Below, piece by piece: positions 56,065-64,000 of a DNA stretch of 64,000 nucleotides; within the stretch, counting starts at the first letter, position 1, and the number at the start of each line of letters is the position of its first letter. A program made the position numbers and the translations under genes. The notes under the pieces were generated by a model that did no database searches, was not told the origin of the DNA, and was given only the letters and a program-made list of their open reading frames with translations. The DNA comes from Avena insularis (Eukaryota; Streptophyta; Magnoliopsida; Poales; Poaceae): the NCBI GenBank assembly GCA_023614405.1, contig CM042697.1, positions 305,816,323 through 305,880,322 on the forward strand. The letters are read 5' to 3'.

Positions 56065-59000
56065 ATGTCGAGCTCACTCATCGGTGCCATCGTCGGGGAA
56101 GAAGAACTCATGATGGGCCCGGAGCGCAGTTTGTGGCAAGGTTCCACGGTCACTCGCCGGGAGATCGAGTGGATGAGCAAAACACGCCGAGTCCCCGCCA
56201 AGGTAGAGTGCCACTTACCCGGCAAATAATCTTCCCCCGTCCTTCAGGATGGTGAATACGTAGTTTTTATGTCGCACTTTTCCAGAGGGTTCAGTCTCCC
56301 TCTTAGCGACTTTTCTAGGAAGTTCCTTGATTACTTCGGCCTTCAGCCGCATCATCTGCCGGCTAACGTTGTTGCCTCTCTCTCGGCCTTTATCTCGGCT
56401 TCTGAGGGATACTTTGGCCTCTGGCCTTCAGTAGATGTTTGGTCGAAGTTTTTTAGATCTGAGCTAAGTAGTGCCGCATAAGTCTCTTCACCCTTCCGAA
56501 AATTCTCTAACTCAGTGCGGGGCTGCTTCTATCACACCCCGGAAAATTCCGTGTTCCCTCGAGTTACAGGTCTAGAGTCTTGCAAGAAATGGCATAGGTC
56601 GTTTTTCTATGTCAAGAACACTGGAACAGAGGACAAGATTCGGCTCCCTGCCTTCTCCATCGGCCCCCTCCTGCAAAGCAGAACTAGCTCAATAATGCAA
56701 AGAAGACCCACGCTCTTGCCGAAGAATTCGAGCTTCAGCTAAAGGAGTTAACTCGGGCTGGACATCATGGCGAAGATCTGATGGCCGCGTTCATCAGTAG
56801 CCGAATTTTCCCCTTCCAACTATACCCATAAGCTTTGCTACATGAGCGGTCCGTTGGATCCTAACCGAGTTTCCACGGTTGAGCTTGATGATGTCCAGAT
56901 CTAGAAGGACGTCCAGACTATCTTTAAAACCGAGATGCCCGAAGAATGGGTTTGGGGAATGAAACCCTTTTCTCGTAACAACCGCCTCCTCAGGTAATTC
57001 GGACATGAATTGGTTAATCCGGGTTATTTTCCATTGATTACTCCGCTAACTTTTTTCTGCTCTCATTGCAGAAATTTGACGAGCAAGATACGGAAGACGC
57101 CGAGTTGTTGGCTCTTCCTTGGACTGCTGATTGCAGCACTCCGGACAACAAAGAACCAGGCCTAGAGGAATTTATTCCTAAACCTGAGGCTGCTCCCGCT
57201 TGTACTCGGGGTAAAACCTCGGCCCGTGCTGACGAAGGTGATTCGGACGACATCCAAATTCTCGAGGTAGTTTCCATGGTGCCTATCTCTTACGCATTTT
57301 TGGCTCCTTCTTTCCCAGCTAATCCGGCTGGCCAGGTCCGTGACACCATTCCCCTTGCTTCCGAGGATCCCGCTCCGTCGAAGAAGCGTGATGCCTCGAA
57401 CGTTCCTTCTGATGCAGTTCCTAGGAAGCGAACTAAGAAATCCTCCCAGCACATTCCGAAGCGAAGAACCATGCCGAGAATTTCTGGGTAAGTTTTCCTG
57501 CATGTTTTAACTCATATTTGTTGTTTCTCTCTTTCTTTCTCTGAATTAGTTTTTATTTTTACTTTGGAAGTGCCCCTCTTTATTTCAACCCTAGTGGTCC
57601 GAGTATGACGTCTCACGTTACTCGGCCACTTTCGTCGTCGACTCCGGAGGATGTTCGAGTTCCTAGTCCTCCCCGTGACAGTTCTCCTCCTTTGCCGACT
57701 AACAACTCGCCTCGATGATATGGGGCCGAAGTTCCCCCTGAAGTTGACGTTGCTGCGACTGTCTCGGATCGTCGCAATGATCCGGCCATTTCTTCCAAGG
57801 TCTCTAGAGTTTCCCCTGTTGAACCCATCTCCGCCGAAGTTCCTGTTACTTCGGCTGCTACCTCAGCTGCTGGCGAAGTCGCTCCTGCCTCAGCTTCTAT
57901 TGAGGCTAATGCCACCTCCACCGCAGCTGTTACTGTTCCGAGCATAATTTGTTGCCCTATGGCTTTGCCTGCTACTGAACTTTCTGTTAAGACCAAGAAG
58001 AATGGCGCTGCCAAACCTACATCATCTCAGAAAGGAAAAGTTTGTCCTTCTCAACCGACCGTTGCTGACATGCTTCACAAGGGGGCGTCTACGGTCAAGC
58101 CTGGGTCTTCCTCCGACACACGACTTGTGCTTCACAAGAGTCCGGCGGCCGAGGTTGCAGGACAACAGACGCGAGAAGCCAAGGGCAAGGTCTTGACACG
58201 CACGGAGAGCGGGAATATCCTAAGATCATTGATAGAGTATGCGAATAATTGGAATGCTGCTGATCAGATTGAAGGCAACCCTAGTAATCAATTCTTTTAG
58301 CTTTCCGACATCAGCAATCGATTGCACATGGCTGCTAAGGTTGTTCTTGAAAGCGATAAGATGAACGAGGTATGTGCTTCAATTTACACTTCGTCTTTTA
58401 CTCAGAAGATATTATATGCCCACTAGTCCCTGAGCTTGCAATCGAATAACTTGTTATTCGTTTGGAAGCTTTCTTTGCTTAAAATACAATCACCTAGAGT
58501 CGAGTCAAGTTTACTTGATTCGGGTCTTTTAGTTTTAACTTCGAATGTCTAGAAAGTTTTACTTGAGTCGGATTTCTCCATTTTAGCTTTGAATACCCAG
58601 TTACTTAGATCCGAGTCAAGTTTTACTCGATTCGGATCTTTCAGTTTTAGCTTTGGATATCCAGCTACCTAGAGCCGAGTCAAGTTTTACTTGATTCAGA
58701 TATTTCTTATTGGTTTCTTGTATAACTTGTAGTTATTTTAGGTTACTCATAATCGGCATACGGCCAAATTCCAGAAGTTACTTTTTTCACATAGAAAGCT
58801 TCAAGATAAATTAGACAAAATGATCCCTGTTTTGAAGAAGTCTGGTAAATTATTCGGCTTTTTGTGTTCTTTGTCTTTGTACAAGACCCTGTTTCCCGGC
58901 TAATTCCTGATGTATTGTTATTCAGCTAACATCAATAATCAAAATACCCGGCTTACGAAGAAGGTTGCCACTCTTGAAGGTTAGTTGCCCCTCCATTCTT

Positions 59001-60397
59001 TACTCGTCTATTTTCGTTCTAAGTGAATTTTGAGTGTCTAATGGTAACCCATCTTCGGCTAAGCCGAGTTACAAAGATTTGCAGCGTCACATCAAGAGTG
59101 CATACCCATGCCTGATATGATGCTGCATTCTTTAGAGCAAGCGAGGACTCACTCGGTGCAGCTTAAGGAAAAAGATGACGAGATAGCTCGGCTCCGTGCC
59201 GAGGTTGAATCCCTAAAACTTTCTCAGAAATCCAAGCTAGAACAAGTTGATCAAGAATTTTCCGAGGAGAAGAACCGATTAAGCCTTCAGCTTCAGAAGG
59301 ACAAGGAGCTTCTTGATGCGGCCGAGCTAAAAAATCAGGCACTGACCGAGGAGATGACTCAGCTTGAGAAGAAAAGGGCTGGCTGGGCCTTGAACCTCCA
59401 GAAGATGTTTCAATATATCCATCGTAAGCTCACTTGCATGTGTATTTTTCTCTTGGTTGCTGGCCGGGTCATTCTTTGTTGACTATCTCTCGTGACTCAT
59501 TTGATGATTTGCATTATAGATCATTTTCCAGAAGCCGAACCTGTGAGCACTAAAGCTGTGATTGCTGCCCATGGTCGTCGAGGTGTTCCCAATATCCCGG
59601 ATCAGGAATATTCTCTCGAAGATTTCTTGATTGCCGTCGCTACTGCTATTGAGCCGAAAATCATAGGAAAATATCTGGTGCAAGCGGCTATTCAGGCGTA
59701 CCATGTACTCTGGTCGAATGAGCCAAAGATTACGAAAGTGGAAGTGCTCATGGCAAAGCTGATGGAGTCTCAGACTCAATTGAACCGTTGGTAAGAATCC
59801 GCCGGGCGAGCTAGGGCTGATATGGCGCTTACTGCTGTTCTGTCATGGTACGAGGATATCTCCCTCGATACCTTGATGAATTTGCGTACTGGCTCTCCTT
59901 GGGTTGAGAATCCGGATTATGTTGCTCGCTGCCAAGCCCGTGCCTATCATCTTAATGAATATGCTGATGTTCATCACTGGAACCAAGGGACGAGTTTCCT
60001 CCGTGACGATGCCGAAGATAACGTTGAGGCTGCGGATGATAATGATTTTGACGGAGATTCTGGTCATGAAGGTGAATCAGATGAAAATTCCGGAAGTTCT
60101 GACGAGTCTAGTGGCAGTTCGGGAGGGAACACCGAGGCTCGATCCTCCTCCAAGGGGACTGAAGCTTCCAAATCCCAAGGTGGAGTCTCACAACGAACAA
60201 CCCCTGCCCAAGATAACGTTACTACCTCGGTCGATGCCGAAGTAACTTCTGTGGAGGCTCAGGCAAACCCTGCTCCTGAAGCTGTTCCTTCTACAGAAGC
60301 TGAGGCACCTTCGGTCATAGCCGAGATACCAATGTCAGAAACTTCCGCTGCTGCTATTGTTCCACCTGCGGATGAGTCGGCAACTGCTAATGCCTGA
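56065..60397 (+). pseudogene. Antisense seven-exon gene of the gypsy-type 'Transposase_28' family in a Tat-like element
   Basis: Exon 1 (56065-56993) has YVVFMSHFSRGFSLPLSDFS then FGLQPHHLPANVVASL, the hallmark of the grass 'putative gypsy-type transposon' domain, and ends EMPEEWVWGMKPFS. GT..AG borders give exons 57072-57487, 57595-58369, 58742-58844, 58926-58979, 59085-59423 and 59520-60397. Exon 2 is acidic; exon 3 is Ala/Pro/Ser-rich; exon 6 is a long coiled coil (KEKDDEIARLRAEVESLKLS); exon 7 has EDFLIAVATAIEPKIIGKYL and an acidic/Ser tail ending ATANA. Lesions: TAA 56227-56229, frameshifts and stops at 56480-56900, TGA near 57717, TAG near 58298, TAA 59792-59794. It runs opposite to pol, as the extra antisense ORFs of Tat-lineage elements do. 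Function unknown. Confidence 0.7.
58495..58715 (+). repeat. Intronic tandem repeat, about 68-bp period
   Basis: GAGTCAAGTTTTACTTGATTCG plus GNTCTTTCAGTTTTAGCTTTGNATAYCCAGYTACCTAGA recurs about three and a half times inside the third intron of the antisense gene. Confidence 0.7.
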
Positions 60398-60399
60398 GC

Positions 60400-60775
60400 T
60401 GTGAAACTTTTATTTGTTCAAGTCCCGGTATGCCAGGCGTATGTTGTCTAAGACAATCTGTCTCTTTCAGTACTGTTTCATTTGTATGACTTTGGAATCT
60501 CTTATGCCACAGTAATCGCTACGTTATTATTGTTTTGGTCAAGTTGTGCGATGTGTATTTTCGATCATAAATTTCATTTTATAGGTTTCAAATCAAACTT
60601 TTATGTATTTGATTTTCTATTGGTTCTTAATCTATCTATTTGCATGTTTTTTCCTTTAGCTTGTGAAAGATCACGGACTATGACTGATTCCTATATCCAT
60701 ATGTCAGTTAGTCGGATGGAATTACAACCCTTCCGAGTTATCGAAAACTTAGAGGTAAGATAGGACAAATGGGGT
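60400..60775 (+). other. 3' flank of the antisense gene
   Basis: AT-rich sequence after the stop at 60397; no further gene. It is a plausible 3' UTR region. Confidence 0.4.
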
Positions 60776-60779
60776 ATTT

Positions 60780-61165
60780 CTGGAGTTATCTCTCGAGTTG
60801 CCGAGTTTACCATTCGTATCAAACGTACGATTATAATAGTAAAAAACATGGGACAGTCCCCGAGTTATTGCTCGAGTTGCCAAAGTGATCATTCATATTA
60901 CACATATAGTCAGGGACAAACAATACGGGGCAGTCCCCGAGCTACTGCTCGGGCTGCCGAGGATTCATACATAATCAGAATGACAAATAATATAGGGAAA
61001 TCCCCGAGCCACTGCTTGAGCTACCGAGGTTTCATACATAATCATAATGACAAACAATATTGGGAAGTCCCCGAGCCACTGCTCGAGCTGCCGAGATTTC
61101 ATACATAATCATAATGACAAATAATATAGGGCAGTCCCCGAGCAACTGCTCGAGGTGTCAAGGTT
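60780..61165. repeat. Tandem repeat between convergent pol and antisense gene, about 66-80-bp units
   Basis: GGCAGTCCCCGAGCTACTGC then TCGGGCTGCCGAG recurs at about 60852, 60932, 61000, 61065 and 61133, with a weaker copy near 60790. Each unit contains complementary CCGAGC/GCTCGG-like arms able to form a hairpin. The spacers share TTCATACATAATCA. It lies exactly between the 3' ends of pol (minus) and the antisense gene (plus). Confidence 0.75.
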
Positions 61166-61222
61166 TCATTAACTCGTCTCTAACACAAAAAGCCAATACA
61201 TAATATTACTAGATACAATACA

Positions 61223-61525
61223 CTTCCTATAAGTGTAAAATGGGCGAAGTAACGCTACATTCCACGGTCTTTTTGACTCGTCTCCGAATTTATCCGCCTT
61301 GTTCTTTTCTGGCGCTTGAGCATCTATTAGGTAGTATACATTGTTGTGCAATGCTTTGCTCACGATGAATGGCCCTTCCCATGGGGGCGAGAATTTATGA
61401 ATACCGGCTGTGTGTTGCACCAGCCAAAGAACTAGATCCCCTTCCTTGAAAACTCTTGGATTTACTTTATTTCTATGATATCGTCTACGGTATTGTTGAT
61501 CAATAGGTGATCTTGATAGTGCCAA
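61223..61525 (-). pseudogene. Integrase C-terminal domain of the Tat-like element
   Basis: The frame includes QYRRRYHRNKVNPRVFKEGD, LVLWLVQHTAGIHKFSPPWE and GPFIVSKALHNNVYYLID, ending KRPWNVALLRPFY. The GDLVL..WEGPF..YYL pattern is the gypsy integrase C-terminal, SH3-like DNA-binding domain. It is separated from the core by stops (near 61526 and 61742), between which GYTPFFLVYGAEAVLPADI is still readable. Confidence 0.8.
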
Positions 61526-61753
61526 TTATCTTTCTTCCTCTAGTAGATCCACATCATCTTGCCAAGATACTTCCTTTATTTCGGTGCTCGTGTATTGGGT
61601 GACTCTTGGCGAGTCATGCATTATGTCGGCTGGAAGTACGGCTTCTGCCCCATACACGAGAAAGAACGGGGTGTATCCCGTTTATCCCTTCGGGGTGGTT
61701 CTCAAGCTCCATAGTACCGCTGGGAGTTCCTCGATGTAGCATCCTGCCGACCT

Positions 61754-62458
61754 CTAAAGTGGTTCTATCAGCCGAGGTTTTATTCCAGATAGTACTAGTC
61801 CATTCGATCTTTCTACTTGCCCATTTGATGTCGGGTGAGCCACCGAAGCAACATCGAGTCTTATATGCTTTTCTTGGCAGAATCGAGCAAAGGCTCCTTC
61901 AGCAAAGTTTGTTCCATTATCCGTGATGATACTGTGTGGGTAGCCATATCTCAAAATGATATCTATGAGGAATTTTACCGCTGTGGGTCCGTCACATTTT
62001 CTTATTGGTTTTACTTCTATCCACTTTGTGAATTTGTCCACCATGACCAAAATGTGAGTCATGCCACCGCGAGCCCGCTTAAATGGACCTACCATATCTA
62101 AGCACCATACTGAGAATGGCCAAGTAATTGGTATTGTTTTTAACTCGGATGAACGCACATGTATTTTGCTGGCATACCTCTGGCACCCATTGCACTTTGT
62201 TACCAATTCTTTTGCTTCCTTTAGCACACTTGGCCAGTAAAACCCATGCCTGAATGCTTTCGCCACAAGGGCTCGGGACGATGCATGGTGCCCACATTCT
62301 CCTTGATGTATGTACAACGGGATCTCTTGTCCTTCTGCCGAGTCAACGCACCATTGCAGCACATTTGTCACTCTTCTCTTATAAAGCTCGTTATTTATGA
62401 CCGTGTAAGCTTTACCTCTTCTTATTGTTTGCCTAGCAAGGACCTCATTATCCGGCAT
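61754..62458 (-). pseudogene. Integrase zinc finger and catalytic core
   Basis: The 234-codon frame starts MPDNEVLARQTI. An HHCC finger (HQGECGHH...CNGCQRYA) is followed by the core with the DDE residues: CLDMVGPFKRA (first D), IITDNGTNFAEGAF (second D) and SNGQVERSNGLVLSGIK (E). It ends at TAG shortly after the glutamate helix, so the core is intact to the eye but truncated. It would catalyse insertion of the element's cDNA. Confidence 0.85.
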
Positions 62459-62759
62459 GACCTTATTTTGGAGAAACGATAATATGGGCTATGCCACTCC
62501 GGTATGTTTTTTCCGGGAAAATTGTTTTGTCAATTTCCATTACTTCTGCTGACATAACATTCGCCGACTTATCCCAATCCATTTTGGGTTAACCGAATAA
62601 GTCCCCGAGTAATTCGGCTCATGCACCTTGTCAATTTCCATTGGGACACACTCGGATTTCTTATCTGACGAGAGGCGAATTGATTTAGATTCTGGTGAAG
62701 GTACGATTGATGGGTTTCTCAGGTGTTCTAGGGCAATGCCAAGCGGACTTGACTGTTTG

Positions 62760-63140
62760 GTTGATCCAAGTTTTGACAGCATATCCGCAACGTCATTTTC
62801 TGCCCGAGGTACGTGATGAAATTCACATCCGTCGAAATAACCACTAATTTTCTGTACATGAAACCGATATAAAGCCATGTTTGCATCCAGTGCGTCCCAA
62901 TTTCCTGACACTTGCTGGACTACCAGGTCCGAGTCTCCGAAGCATAGAATTCGGCGTATGCCAATTTCCTTTGCCATTTTTAAACCATGAAAAAGTGCCT
63001 CATATTTGGCTACATTGTTTGATGCAACAAAATGTATCTACAACACATACTTCAGTTGATCCTTCTTTGAAGAGGTTAACACTATTCCTGCTCCTAACCC
63101 ATTTATTAGCTTGGATCCATCAAAATGCATCGTCCAATAG
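62760..63140 (-). pseudogene. Second (archaeal-type) RNase H domain
   Basis: WTMHFDGSKLINGLGAGIVL (first Asp near 63120), then after a TAG at 63038-63040 YEALFHGLK (Glu), ILCFGDSDLVVQQVSG (Asp near 62935) and HHVPRAENDVADMLSKL (final His/Asp). The DGS..E..DS.LV..N..AD pattern is the plant/archaeal-type RNase H acquired by Tat elements, additional to the RT-linked RNase H. Confidence 0.75.
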
Positions 63141-63144
63141 TTTG

Positions 63145-64000
63145 GATCAGGTAATGGTGGTTCATACTGTATCTCGGCCCAGTCAACCAAAAATTCGGCC
63201 ATTGCCTGAGATTTGATTGCATCTCTTCTATCAAATTGCAGGGCATAAGGGGATAACTCAATTTCCCATTTTTCTATTCGGCCAGTCGCATCTTTGTTGC
63301 CCATTATCTCGGCTATTGGTGCTTCGCAGATCACCTTTATGGGGTGTTCCTCGAAATAATGTTTTAGCTTCTTTGCCGACATATATACTCCGTAAGCCAT
63401 TTTTTGGTAATGTGGATAGTTCTGCTTTGAAGCGGATAACACTTCACTTGGTAGTAGACCAGTCTTTACACCAACTTACCTCCCTCATCGTGCTCCATGA
63501 CTATTACTGCACTTATAACTCTATTTGTTGCTGCCACATAGAGCAACATAGGCTCTTTTGATAATGGAGAGGCTAAGACATGTGCTGTGGCCATCATATT
63601 TTTTAATTCATGAAAAGCTCTATTGGCCTAGGGTGTCCAGGTGAACTTATCGGATTTCTTCGTTAACTGATATAAAGGAAATGCTTTTTCACCTAGATGA
63701 CTTACGAACCGACTTAAGGATGCGAGGCATCCTGTAAATTTCTGAACATCATTTAGGCATCTCGTCAATTCCATTCTTTCAACCGCACGAATCTTAGTTG
63801 GATTCGCCTCTATACCTCGGCTGGATATGAGGAAACAGAGTAATTTTCCGGCTGGTACACCAAAGGTACATTTTTCCGGGTTAAGCTTCATTCGGAATCT
63901 TCTTAGATTCGCGAATGTCTACCGGATATCTTCCAGGAGCATATGACTCTCTTTGGTTTTTATAACCACATCATCAACATATACTTGAACATTTTTTCCA
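63145..64000 (-). pseudogene. Reverse transcriptase C-terminus and RT-linked RNase H
   Basis: From the edge: VYVDDVVIKTKESHMLLEDI (YVDD active site), stop, then MKLNPEKCTFGVPAGKLLCF, LISSRGIEANPTKIRAVERM and FTGCLASLSRFVSHLGEKAF with LTKKSDKFTWTP. The RNase H part follows (LLYVAATNRVISAVIVMEHD, then NYPHYQKMAYGVYMSAKKLK and HPIKVICEAPIAEIMGNK). Stop codons separate blocks near 63908, 63628 and 63470. The sequence leaves the window within RT. Confidence 0.85.

Larger units (their letters stand above)
61170..64000 (-). pseudogene. Tat-like Ty3/gypsy pol (RT, RNase H, second RNase H, integrase), partial
   Basis: Domains read from the right edge leftwards on the minus strand: RT with the catalytic VYVDDVVIK (63960-64000), KLNPEKCTFGV and the RT-associated RNase H, then a second RNase H, an HHCC zinc finger, the integrase core and a C-terminal domain. 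The RT-RNase H-RNase H-integrase order is that of plant Tat-lineage gypsy elements. Several in-frame stops (for example 63038-63040, near 61742 and 61526) and frame changes show it is inactive. The 5' part (gag, protease, N-terminal RT, 5' LTR) lies beyond 64000. Parts are detailed in separate entries. Confidence 0.85.

Noticed and set aside
57613..58014. Minus-strand ORF over exon 3 of the antisense gene
   Set aside because: Composition-driven shadow of the Ala/Pro-rich plus-strand exon.

Overview
The window is nuclear DNA from a grass, most likely a Pooideae species and possibly Triticeae. The basis is its repeat content: Athila-like and Tat-like Ty3/gypsy elements, an Angela/BARE-type copia LTR, a Stowaway MITE and a Mutator-like transposase. 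Plant introns with GT..AG borders also occur, together with decayed copies of grass-expanded gene families (SINA-like, DUF295 F-box, DEDD 3'-5' exonuclease, XS zinc finger, GRF-like zinc finger). I found no bacterial-type gene, rRNA, tRNA or CRISPR array. Nearly every recognisable coding region carries nonsense codons or frameshifts, so this reads as a transposon-rich gene graveyard.

Left third (1-19.2 kb). A block of about 3 kb (LTR-like sequence followed by a SINA-like gene) occurs twice in direct orientation: copy A at about 180-3115 and copy B at about 9797-15045. The pair acts as a built-in empty-site control. Copy B holds a 2.24-kb TG...CA insertion (10729-12970, TSD AAGAG) that is absent from A. 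Copy A holds the 5' LTR and part of the interior of a large retrotransposon (LTR 3116-6133). An inverted copia solo LTR (7201-9126, TSD AGGAG) interrupts an ORF of that element. Downstream are a third SINA fragment, a Myb/trihelix-like fragment and a minus-strand DUF295 F-box pseudogene.

Middle (19.2-41.8 kb). Two arrays of roughly 170-187-bp repeats (19.5-20.3 and 23.8-24.8 kb) and an array of roughly 430-480-bp repeats (20.3-21.4 kb) surround a minus-strand exonuclease pseudogene. A plus-strand exonuclease pseudogene follows. An 8.3-kb gag-protease-only LTR retrotransposon (26480-34745, TSD CCTTT) sits in the 3' flank of that second pseudogene. Then come a two-exon XS zinc-finger gene, a tandem-plus-inverted array of roughly 630-680-bp units (37.56-40.43 kb), a fourth SINA-like pseudogene and a 256-bp Stowaway MITE.

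Right third (41.9-64 kb). Two GRF-like zinc-finger fragments and a small UIM-like fragment precede a minus-strand Mutator-like transposase pseudogene with its DBD, DDE core and zinc knuckle. To its right lies a minus-strand Tat-like gypsy element. Its pol carries RT, RNase H, a second archaeal-type RNase H and integrase, and runs off the window. Between pol and the inferred LTR lies a seven-exon plus-strand (antisense) gene of the gypsy-type 'Transposase_28' family with its own TATA box. The inferred 3' LTR of the Tat element is split by a second Athila-like non-autonomous element (48115-54830, TSD ATTGT), and its TATA box points into the Mutator transposase.

Family assignments come from motif recognition by eye. 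No similarity searches were run.
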